A DNA stretch of 64,000 nt from Mycolicibacterium sp. P1-5. GTDB lineage: Bacteria; Actinomycetota; Actinomycetes; Mycobacteriales; Mycobacteriaceae. Location of the stretch: contig NZ_NPKT01000008.1 in NCBI RefSeq assembly GCF_008329565.1, positions 62,001 through 126,000 on the forward strand, written 5' to 3'. The position numbers were made by a program, and so were the translations under genes. The notes below the pieces were generated by a model. It was not told where the DNA came from. It made no database searches and was given only the letters and a program-made list of their open reading frames with translations. This document shows positions 1 to 6,827 of this stretch, piece after piece; position 1 is the first letter of the stretch, and the number at the start of each line of letters is the position of its first letter.

Positions 1-227
1 CCTTCGAGGATCATGCTGGTATCGGAGACGTGAAACCACGGCGTTGCCGAGACACTCTGCAGGTCCCGTTCGGGCGGCGGGATGGGGACCGGGCCCCGGT
101 TGTGCTCGTCGTAGGACAGTTCCGTGGCGGCCGGTCCGGCTGAGGTCGATTCAGCTGAGCACCCGGCGAGAACGAGCGCGACCGATATGACTCCGGCCAG
201 CGCCGCCGTCGGCACTCTGGTAGCCAT
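1..227 (-). CDS. Putative secreted lipoprotein, 3' part cut by the window edge
   Basis: The first 75 residues are visible; the gene runs off the left edge. They begin with a lipoprotein signal peptide: a short basic start, the hydrophobic run ALAGVISVALVL and the lipobox LAGCS, so Cys23 is the probable lipidated residue. A purine-rich ribosome site (GGAGG) lies just upstream of the ATG. The visible part ends in ILEG; SMP-30/gluconolactonase propellers often begin with LEGP, which is only a weak hint of family. It lies 44 bases after the SDR gene on the same strand and is probably co-transcribed with it. Function otherwise unknown. Confidence 0.6.
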   Translation of the reverse strand, partial: MATRVPTAALAGVISVALVLAGCSAESTSAGPAATELSYDEHNRGPVPIPPPERDLQSVSATPWFHVSDTSMILE

Positions 228-271
228 TTTCTCCTCCCTGCGAATTGGCCGACGCGCCGTGCCGCGGCGGT

Positions 272-1036
272 CTACTGCGCGGTGTAGGCACCGTCGACGG
301 GCAGCGCGACGCCCGTGACGTAGCTGGCGCCGTCGCTGCACAGCCACAGCACCGCGGCGGCGATCTCGTCACCGCGGCCCAGACGGCCCATCGGGATCGC
401 GGAGACCGCGCCGGCGGGATCGAGCTCACCGCCGGCGATCATGCGTGCGACCATCGGCGTCTCGATCGTGCCGGGGCAGACCGCGTTGACCCGCACGCCG
501 CGCCTGCCGTACTGCAGCGCAACGCTCTTGGTCTGGCCGATCACACCGTGCTTGGTCGCGTGGTAGGTGGTGCGGCCGTCGCCGCCGACCAGGCCGCCGA
601 GCGACGAGCAGTTGACGATCGCACCGGAGCCCTGCCGGCCCATCTGCACGAGCTCGTACTTCATCGAGGCCCACACGCCCTTGAGGTTGACCGCGACGAT
701 CTTGTCGAAGGCCTCCCCCGTCTCCTCGGCGGAGTCGACCGGCGGGAGCATGATGCCGGCGTTGTTGAAGGCCATGTCGAGGCTGCCGAACTCTTCGACG
801 GTGCGCTCGACGGCGGCCTTGACCTGGGTCTCGTCCGAGACGTCGCAGGCGATCGCGATCGTGCGGTGACCGGCGGCGGTGAGGTCGGCGGCAAGCTTCT
901 CGGCGGTCTCGCCGTCGCGGTCCACGATGGCGACGGCTGCGCCGGCCTCCGCGAACGCGCGGACGGTGGACTCGCCCATGCCGGCGCTGCCGCCGGTGAC
1001 GAATGCCGTGTTTCCGGTGAAATCGTAGGTGACCAT
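272..1036 (-). CDS. Short-chain dehydrogenase/reductase
   Basis: A classical SDR of 254 residues that should use NAD(P)H to interconvert an alcohol and a ketone; the substrate is unknown. The nucleotide-binding TGGSAGMG is at residues 14-21, NNAG at 91-94, the catalytic Ser near 144-145, and Tyr158 and Lys162 form YxxxK. The protein ends in the usual VTGVALPVDGAY. An open frame continues upstream of this ATG, but the SDR fold starts here (MVTYDFTG) with a GGGAGAA ribosome site. It sits between a small membrane protein gene and a lipoprotein gene on the same strand, divergent from an XRE regulator. Its closest relative in the window is the decayed SDR copy at 4107. Confidence 0.88.
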   Translation of the reverse strand: MVTYDFTGNTAFVTGGSAGMGESTVRAFAEAGAAVAIVDRDGETAEKLAADLTAAGHRTIAIACDVSDETQVKAAVERTVEEFGSLDMAFNNAGIMLPPVDSAEETGEAFDKIVAVNLKGVWASMKYELVQMGRQGSGAIVNCSSLGGLVGGDGRTTYHATKHGVIGQTKSVALQYGRRGVRVNAVCPGTIETPMVARMIAGGELDPAGAVSAIPMGRLGRGDEIAAAVLWLCSDGASYVTGVALPVDGAYTAQ

Positions 1037-1095
1037 GATGTGTTCTCCCTGTCGTGGTTCAGTGGGGCAAGCATCGAGGGCTTCCTCAATGTTGT

Positions 1096-1392
1096 TCAGG
1101 ATCGGGCGGTTTGAGCTGCATCGGGCCGGTCGAGCACCCGCAGTGCGGCGCCGGTCGCCACCGCGAGGACTGTCACGATCGCGGCCATCGGCACCGCCGT
1201 CTCGGCGCCGCCGAGCCCGGCCAGTGGAGCGATGACACCTGCCGTGCACCAGTGCAAAAAGCCCAGCATGTACATGTCCGTAGCCAGTGGTGCGATCGCC
1301 GTGATCAACACGATGGTGGCGAGCACTGCGGCGCTCAACGCAATCGGCACGCGGCTGTGTGTGTCGCGCGGCTGGTCGGTGGTCGGGGTCAT
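1096..1392 (-). CDS. Small integral membrane protein (98 aa)
   Basis: No recognised family. The 98 residues hold about three hydrophobic segments (roughly 18-37, 41-62 and 66-86) with short polar ends, so this should be a small inner-membrane protein. The ATG (MTPTTDQPRD) follows a good GGACCTCC ribosome site; longer in-frame starts would run into the divergent regulator. It is the first gene of the leftward unit (membrane protein, SDR, lipoprotein) and shares a 129-base promoter region with the XRE/MmyB regulator, which probably controls it. Confidence 0.7.
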   Translation of the reverse strand: MTPTTDQPRDTHSRVPIALSAAVLATIVLITAIAPLATDMYMLGFLHWCTAGVIAPLAGLGGAETAVPMAAIVTVLAVATGAALRVLDRPDAAQTARS

Positions 1393-1521
1393 CGGAGGTC
1401 CTTCTCGATGTCGGGGCTCGGCATCCATGCAAGCGCGTCGGACAGAGGTGAAGAAGTCTCTGCCGTGAGGTGTACCCGCAGGGCATCCCTGGTTGCCCGA
1501 TACGCCGGTAGCGTCGGATCG

Positions 1522-2379
1522 GTGGACCATAAGGCCGAGGTGCGGGAGTTCCTGACCTCCCGCCGAGCGAAACTCATCCCGGCTGATGTCGGCCTCCCCG
1601 ACGCCGGACAGCGGCGGGTACCCGGGCTGCGCCGCGGTGAGGTCGCCACCCTCGCCGGGGTCAGCATCGAGTACTACGCCAAGCTGGAACGTGGCCAGAT
1701 CGCCGGTGCATCGTCCTCGGTCCTGGAGGCGATCGCGAATGCGTTGCGGCTCGACGACACCGAACGCGCTCACCTGTTCGACCTCGCCCGCACCGCTGAC
1801 GGCATCCCCACCTCCGGCCGGTCACGGCGCCGGGCGAGCAAACCGGTCGCGTCCCGACCCAGCCTGCACTGGGCGCTGGAGGCCATCACCAACGGTGTGG
1901 CCTTCGTCCGTAACCCGCAGCAGGATCTGGTGGCCACCAACGCTCTCGGACGGATCTTCTACTCACCACTCATCGGCGACGGCGGCCGCACCCCCAACCT
2001 GGCGCGGTTCCAGTTCCTCGACCCGGCAGCGCGGGACTTCTATCCGGACTGGGACCTGTTCGCCCACATGTGCGTGGCGATCATGCGCGCCGAAGCAGGA
2101 CGCAACCCCCATGACCGCGGCCTGCAGGACCTCGTCGGGGAACTGTCCACCCAGAGCGAGACGTTCCGCCGGCTCTGGGGCGCCCACGATGTGCGCACCC
2201 ACGGCGCCGGAACGAAACGCTTCCACCACCCCGACGTCGGCGAACTGACCCTGGCCTACGAAGAACTCGCGATCACCGCCGAACCCGGCCACGTACTCAT
2301 CGTCTACACCGCCGAACCGGGCTCCCCCTCCGCGGAGAAGCTGCGACTGCTCGCATCGCTGGCCGCCGCGCTCACCTGA
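1522..2379 (+). CDS. XRE-family regulator with MmyB-type ligand-binding domain
   Basis: A DNA-binding regulator of 285 residues. An N-terminal Cro/C1-type helix-turn-helix (about residues 20-85, with RRGEVATLAGVSIEYYAKLE) is followed by a C-terminal PAS-like MmyB domain (about 105-280) that in this family is thought to bind a small ligand. A GTG at 1522 (VDHKAEVREF) is chosen because family homology starts there; GTG codons further upstream are possible. MmyB regulators in actinobacteria are commonly divergent from SDR genes, as here, so it probably controls both the leftward SDR unit and the rightward cupin/reductase unit. Confidence 0.85.
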   Translation: MDHKAEVREFLTSRRAKLIPADVGLPDAGQRRVPGLRRGEVATLAGVSIEYYAKLERGQIAGASSSVLEAIANALRLDDTERAHLFDLARTADGIPTSGRSRRRASKPVASRPSLHWALEAITNGVAFVRNPQQDLVATNALGRIFYSPLIGDGGRTPNLARFQFLDPAARDFYPDWDLFAHMCVAIMRAEAGRNPHDRGLQDLVGELSTQSETFRRLWGAHDVRTHGAGTKRFHHPDVGELTLAYEELAITAEPGHVLIVYTAEPGSPSAEKLRLLASLAAALT

Positions 2380-2421
2380 CCCACAGCTGACCGACACGTC
2401 ACCGATGGAAGGAAACGATCA

Positions 2422-2756
2422 ATGGCCGATGAACAGAACACCGGATGGACCGGTGGGCAGAACGCGTTCGGTGACTTCGCACCCGGAATGGTGCACTACA
2501 CCGACCGGGTGCTCTTCGACGAAGTGTGAGACGGGCCGGCCTGTCCAAACGGGACCGCAGCCTGATCACCGTCGCGGCACTGACCGCCCTGGGCAAGATG
2601 GACCAGTTGCAGTTCCATCTCGGTTTCGCCCGCCAGAACGGCGTCACCGACGACGAGTTGAAGGAAGCCCTCCTGCAGCTCGCGTTCTACTCCGGCTGGC
2701 CCAACGGCATGGGCGCCACCACGGTGCTGAAGAACATCATCGAGAACGAGGAGTAA
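2422..2756 (+). pseudogene. Carboxymuconolactone decarboxylase-family gene, frameshifted
   Basis: Two frames together encode one carboxymuconolactone decarboxylase/AhpD-fold protein of about 112 residues. The first frame (start 2422, MADEQNTGW) reads to VLFDEV and meets TGA at 2527-2529. The next frame continues immediately with RRAGLSKRDRSLITVAALTA through to GATTVLKNIIENEE and stops at 2756. The family normally reads DEVWxRxGLSKRD, so loss of a single G near 2527 explains both frames. It could be a genuine null mutation or a sequencing error. It is first in a row with a cupin, an aldo/keto reductase and an SDR remnant. Confidence 0.8.
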
Positions 2757-2765
2757 GGAACGCCC

Positions 2766-3200
2766 ATGGCAGAGAGGGATTTCGACCAGATCTTCCCGCT
2801 CGGGGAGCCCAACGACGCCTACGCCCAGTACTTCATCGGGCAGAGCTACCTGGCCCCGCTCACCGACGGGAGCGTCCCGCTCAGCAACGTGAGCTTCGAG
2901 CCGGGCTGCCGCAACAACTGGCACATCCACCACGGCACCAGCGGCGGAGGCGACCAGATCCTGCTGTGCACTGCGGGCAGCGGCTGGTACCAGGCCGACG
3001 GTGAGCCACCCGTCAGCATGAAGCCGGGCACCGTGATCCGCGTCCCGGCCGGCACGAAGCACTGGCACGGCGCGAAGGCCGACTCGTGGTTCTCCCACGT
3101 CGCCTTCATCACCCCCGGTGAAGACGTCAGCAACGAATGGCTCGAACCCGTCACCGACGAGGTGTACGGCCAGCTGCCGAAGAACGGAGTGAACGCATGA
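2766..3200 (+). CDS. Cupin-domain protein
   Basis: A single-domain cupin of 144 residues. Metal-ligand positions are visible in NNWHIHHGTSGGGDQ (about residues 43-57) and in the second box GTKHWHG (about 97-103). Such small cupins bind Fe, Mn or Zn and act as isomerases, dioxygenases or decarboxylases; the reaction cannot be told from sequence. It starts nine bases after the frameshifted decarboxylase-fold gene, and its stop overlaps the start of the aldo/keto reductase (ATGA), so the three are one operon. Confidence 0.85.
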   Translation: MAERDFDQIFPLGEPNDAYAQYFIGQSYLAPLTDGSVPLSNVSFEPGCRNNWHIHHGTSGGGDQILLCTAGSGWYQADGEPPVSMKPGTVIRVPAGTKHWHGAKADSWFSHVAFITPGEDVSNEWLEPVTDEVYGQLPKNGVNA

Positions 3201-4054
3201 GCATCCTGAACGAGACCTACACCCTGTCCAACGACGTGTCGATCCCCAAGCTGGGTCTGGGCACCTGGTTCATCGACGACGACAAGGCCGCCCAGGCGGT
3301 CCGCGACGCCGTGGAGATCGGATACCGCAACATCGACACCGCCCAGGCCTACGGCAATGAACGCGGCGTCGGCGACGGGGTGCGCAGTAGCGGCGTCGCC
3401 CGCGAGGACCTGTTCGTGTCCACGAAGCTCGCCGCGGAAATCAAGGACTACGACCGGGCCGTCACTGCCATCGACGGATCCTTGAAGTCGCTTGGCCTGG
3501 ACTACATCGACCTGATGCTGATCCACAGCCCGCAGCCCTGGGACGACTTCCGCGGCGGCGACTACACCGACGGCAACCGCCAGGCATGGCGGGCGCTGGA
3601 GGAGGCCTACCGGGCGGGCAAGCTCCGCTCGATCGGTGTCTCGAACTTCGAGCAGGCGGACCTGGAGAACATCCTCGGCTCGTGCTCGGTCGCCCCGCAC
3701 GTGAACCAGCTGCTCGTCCACGCCGGCAACACCCCGACCGAGCTGCTCGAGTTCTGCGGGAGCAACGACATCCTCGTGGAGGCATACTCGCCGATCGCGC
3801 ACGGCGAGATCCTCAACAACGACGACGTGCGTGCCATGGCCGATAAATACGGCGTCGGCGTCCCGCAACTGTGCATCCGCTACACCCTGCAGCTCGCCAC
3901 CGTGTCACTGCCCAAGACCGCCAACCCTGAGCACATGCGCTCCAACGCGCAGGTCGACTTCGCCATCTCTGACGAGGACATGGACGCCCTGCGCAACCTG
4001 CACGCCCAGGACTACGGCGACTCCAGCGCCTTCCCCGTCTACAGCGGCAAATAG
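3197..4054 (+). CDS. Aldo/keto reductase
   Basis: An NADPH-dependent aldo/keto reductase of 285 residues with a (beta/alpha)8 barrel. It shows the family motif GYRNIDTAQAYGNE (Asp and catalytic Tyr about residues 46-51), a Lys near 76 (STKLAAE), LIHSP, the signature SIGVSNFEQADLE, and a C-terminal SLPKT cofactor motif. The start overlaps the cupin stop by four bases. It resembles the 2,5-diketogluconate/prostaglandin-F synthase subgroup; substrate unknown. It belongs to the same unit as the cupin, followed by an SDR remnant. Confidence 0.88.
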   Translation: MSILNETYTLSNDVSIPKLGLGTWFIDDDKAAQAVRDAVEIGYRNIDTAQAYGNERGVGDGVRSSGVAREDLFVSTKLAAEIKDYDRAVTAIDGSLKSLGLDYIDLMLIHSPQPWDDFRGGDYTDGNRQAWRALEEAYRAGKLRSIGVSNFEQADLENILGSCSVAPHVNQLLVHAGNTPTELLEFCGSNDILVEAYSPIAHGEILNNDDVRAMADKYGVGVPQLCIRYTLQLATVSLPKTANPEHMRSNAQVDFAISDEDMDALRNLHAQDYGDSSAFPVYSGK

Positions 4055-4106
4055 CAACCCCGACCAACGACGACAACCGTCGCTTTCGCAATCCGAGGAC
4101 GTGCAC

Positions 4107-4262
4107 ATGATCACCTACGACTTCACCGGCAAGGTCGCCTTCATCACCGGTGCCGCGATCGTCGACCGCGATGCCGACGCCGCGGAACGCGTCGCGAGCG
4201 AGCTCACCGGCAAGGGACTCGTGGCTATCGGCATCGGTTGCGACGTCTCCGACGAGCAGCAC
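4107..4262 (+). pseudogene. SDR fragment with internal deletion and lost 3' end
   Basis: Reading from ATG 4107, MITYDFTGKVAFITGAA matches the start of the SDR at 272-1036. It then jumps directly to IVDRDADAAERVASEL, so about 18 residues, including the glycine-rich cofactor loop, are missing in frame. Similarity stops after CDVSDEQ at about 4260. The rest of the frame is arginine- and serine-rich shadow sequence. The remnant lies at the far end of the recombinase cassette. It was probably the last gene of the cupin/reductase operon. Confidence 0.75.
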
Positions 4263-4285
4263 ACCCGAGGCGCACGAATCGTCCG

Positions 4286-4313
4286 GTTCCGATCGAGGCC
4301 GTTCCGATCGAGG
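4286..4313. repeat. 13-bp direct repeat at the left edge of the recombinase cassette
   Basis: GTTCCGATCGAGG occurs at 4286-4298 and again at 4301-4313, a 15-base period. It lies between the end of SDR similarity and the stop of the last cassette gene, where a left junction would be expected. No matching copy was seen near ssrA at the other end. Confidence 0.45.
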
Positions 4314-4324
4314 TCTGCGGATGG

Positions 4325-4750
4325 TCACTCCCTTCGCTGTCCCCGCCGGATTCGCGTCACGAGTTCGATTTCGGGCCGCTCGATCTCGGAGTCGAGGTGC
4401 CGTGCGAACAGCGCAGTGGCAAAGCGGTCGAGTTGATCGTGTAGGTCGCGGTTCTGCTGGCGCAGTTCGGCGATGGTCTGTCGGTCGTTGCGGACCGCCG
4501 CTTCGTTGAGGCTGTCGCCTCTGGTCAAGTTGGCGGTGAGTCGCGCGAAGCGGCTGCTGAGTCGGTAGGGGCTGTTCTCGGTTCGGTCCTGAACGAAGGC
4601 GCGGGCGACCGCGTCGTGGCTTCTTCCGGTGAGCGCTTCGATTTGCCGCTTGGTGCGCGGCATGTCAGGACTGTTCTCGATGGTGGTGATGGCGTCGGCG
4701 ATGGCCTGCATGACGGCATCGCTGACGCGCTTGCGGGTGGGGCTAGGCAT
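4325..4750 (-). CDS. TnpC-like accessory protein of the recombinase cassette
   Basis: A 141-residue basic protein. The N-terminal half has a helix-turn-helix-like stretch (RTKRQIEALTGRSHDAVARA, about residues 33-52), and the C-terminal half a probable coiled coil (about 78-115, with RQTIAELRQQNRDLHDQLDR). Size, layout and position as the last, small gene of the set match TnpC of Tn554-type elements, which assists the recombinases. Its start overlaps the end of the 694-residue recombinase by eight bases. Assignment is by analogy, not by clear sequence identity. Confidence 0.6.
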   Translation of the reverse strand: MPSPTRKRVSDAVMQAIADAITTIENSPDMPRTKRQIEALTGRSHDAVARAFVQDRTENSPYRLSSRFARLTANLTRGDSLNEAAVRNDRQTIAELRQQNRDLHDQLDRFATALFARHLDSEIERPEIELVTRIRRGQRRE

Positions 4751-6827
4751 GTTCGGTCTCCTGGTCCAGGTCGTCGTAGAGGTCGTCCGCGTCGTCGGAG
4801 GTGGTGAGTTCGTGGCGGATGCGGGCGAGGTTGGCGCGGTCTCGGCGGATCTGCTCGATGAGGGCCGGATGGCCGCGCTGTTGGTCGAGGTAGGTGTCGA
4901 TGCGGTCGATGGCGCTGGTGATCACGCCGACCTGTGCTGGCCGCAGCAGGGCGTTGGTGCAGTCGACTCCGACGCACACGTGGTCGCCGAGTTTGGGGCG
5001 GTCACTGCCGCAGCTGCTGGTTGCCGGGTTCCACATGCAGTCGTTGGTGATCCCAAGGTGAAGTCGCTCAGCGAGCGTCACGGTGAGTCGATCAGCGCGG
5101 TCGGGGTTGGTGATGATCTGTGCCCGGAATCCGGTGATGTGGTGGGCTGCCGGCCCGGCGACAGGGCTATCGTCCTGCAGCAGTGTGGCTACGTCGTTGT
5201 GCAGGACGCGTTTGCGTCCGTCGTCCATGAGGCGCACGGCTTGTTGTTGTCCGTCACTCATGTAGCCGGTGGTCATCCGCCATGCACTGTGTCCCAGTTG
5301 GATTCCCAGCCCAAGTTCGGCTCCGGGGCGGGTGGTGGCGAAAACGCTGAACGCACGTCGGAGGGAAGTCGCGTTAACGGCTTGGCCTTTCGGGAGGGCG
5401 ATGTGTTCCAGGCCGAGTCCTCGTCCCCGTCCGGGGCGGTGGGCGCGGTCGTCGTTGACGAATGCGATGAGCCTGGCGATGTCGCGGTTCGGGTCGTAGG
5501 AACCCACGTTGCCGCTGCTCCGGGCAAACAGGTGCGTGTCGTGCTTGGTGAGATTTCCCAGCACCTCTACGGTCCGGATGACGGGTAGGGGTGCCCACCA
5601 TGTTCGGCGCTCGCCGTCTGGACGCTCGTTGCCCTTGTGCTGGATGCTGCGTAGCGCAGCGAGGCCGTCCCTGGTGGTGTGACTGTCGCGTGTCAGTTCC
5701 TGGATCTCGCTGTCGCGCATGCCGGTGAGGCTGGCGATCAGGACGTAACAGGCTGCGCGGAGCACACTTTCGAGGTGTTCTGTTTCGCCGAGGCCTATTT
5801 CGTCGACCCACGTGCTGCGGGTCCCGTCGGGGTGGGAGACGACGACGGTCGGGATGTGCAGTCCACCGAAGGTGGTCCGTACTGGGTCGGTTGCCGCTTT
5901 CGTAATGAGTGCGACAGCGTCGGGCATATATTGGTGGCTCGCCCGATTGAGAACGTTGGCGTTGATGCCGAGTAACCGTTCCAGGAGTGCGGTATTCGCC
6001 TCGCCCCGTTGGTGATTGGTGCGGCCGAATCCGGTGTGCAGGGGCAACAGCCCGCGCTGCTCGGTCCAGTCGAGAAGAGCGTTGTAGGCGTTGGTCCCGG
6101 CCGGTCCCCGGGGTGCCTTCGGTAATGCGGCCCGAGTCTCGGTCGCGGCGATGATGTCGGCGCTGAATCGGTCGACGATGGCCCATGACGCAGTGATCAG
6201 CGGTGCCCAGGTTTCCCATGGGAGGGGCGGCGTCGTGTTCTCGGTGTGGGTGACTTCGCCGCTGACGTTGGCGGCGCTGCGGCCCGCCCAGGGGAAGAAG
6301 GAGAGGGCATCGGGCAGGACTGCGTGGCATTCGCGGAGTAATCGCAGGGTGGCAACGTATCCGCGGACGCCGGTCGCACTGAGTCCGACGCCACCCACCC
6401 GGTGTTGGCCGTTGCGGAGGTCATCGAGGAAGCGATCGGCGTCGGCTTGCGTCCAGTCGGCGAAGCGGGCGATTCCGTGGTCCTCGGACCACTTGGCGAT
6501 GACGACGAGCTTGCAGAAGCAGTCGTATAGCCCTGGTGGTGGTGTTCCATCGCCGCGTCGGACGACGCCCGCCTCTACGACAGGCTCGCGGTCGGGGGCA
6601 GCCAAGGTCATGAGGATGTTCTTGATAGTCATGCGGTGCATATCCGGAGCGCTGGCGAAGTGGATGTAGCGCTCTCCCATATTGACTCTGTTTGCAACAC
6701 GAGCGAGATCCCACGGGTCGTCGCCATATTGCGGGCTTCCAGCAAGGTGGGGCCAGACGCACATCTCCGCGGTGAAGGGATTCCTCCACAATGCTGGGGA
6801 TTCGCGCGGAGACGTTCCGGCCGTCAC
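4743..6827 (-). CDS. Large tyrosine recombinase (TnpB-like, 694 aa)
   Basis: A phage-integrase-fold recombinase with a long N-terminal arm-binding and core-binding region (about residues 1-330) and a C-terminal catalytic domain. Catalytic positions are visible as Arg371 in SLTGMRDSE, Arg490 in ATSLRRAF (the usual His three residues earlier is Ser488), Gly512-His513, and nucleophile Tyr522 in MTTGYMS. A Cys-rich tail (Cys597, 606, 618, 623; CVGVDCTNAL) could bind zinc. It overlaps the next upstream gene by four bases and the downstream TnpC-like gene by eight. It is probably active but non-canonical because of the His-to-Ser change. Confidence 0.82.
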   Translation of the reverse strand: MTAGTSPRESPALWRNPFTAEMCVWPHLAGSPQYGDDPWDLARVANRVNMGERYIHFASAPDMHRMTIKNILMTLAAPDREPVVEAGVVRRGDGTPPPGLYDCFCKLVVIAKWSEDHGIARFADWTQADADRFLDDLRNGQHRVGGVGLSATGVRGYVATLRLLRECHAVLPDALSFFPWAGRSAANVSGEVTHTENTTPPLPWETWAPLITASWAIVDRFSADIIAATETRAALPKAPRGPAGTNAYNALLDWTEQRGLLPLHTGFGRTNHQRGEANTALLERLLGINANVLNRASHQYMPDAVALITKAATDPVRTTFGGLHIPTVVVSHPDGTRSTWVDEIGLGETEHLESVLRAACYVLIASLTGMRDSEIQELTRDSHTTRDGLAALRSIQHKGNERPDGERRTWWAPLPVIRTVEVLGNLTKHDTHLFARSSGNVGSYDPNRDIARLIAFVNDDRAHRPGRGRGLGLEHIALPKGQAVNATSLRRAFSVFATTRPGAELGLGIQLGHSAWRMTTGYMSDGQQQAVRLMDDGRKRVLHNDVATLLQDDSPVAGPAAHHITGFRAQIITNPDRADRLTVTLAERLHLGITNDCMWNPATSSCGSDRPKLGDHVCVGVDCTNALLRPAQVGVITSAIDRIDTYLDQQRGHPALIEQIRRDRANLARIRHELTTSDDADDLYDDLDQETEHA

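Noticed and set aside
245..1114. Long plus-strand open frame opposite the first SDR
   Set aside because: Composition is the high-GC antisense shadow of the SDR on the minus strand; no family similarity and no ribosome site.
1446..1472. Short inverted repeat CAGAG/CTCTG upstream of the XRE regulator
   Set aside because: Only five bases per arm; expected by chance at this GC content.
2500..2540. Programmed frameshift in the CMD-type gene
   Set aside because: There is no slippery heptamer or downstream structure, and relatives in this family do not use recoding; a point deletion is simpler.
4270..4509. Open frames between the SDR remnant and the cassette
   Set aside because: Arg/Ser-rich readings antisense to the TnpC-like gene; no start signals or homology.
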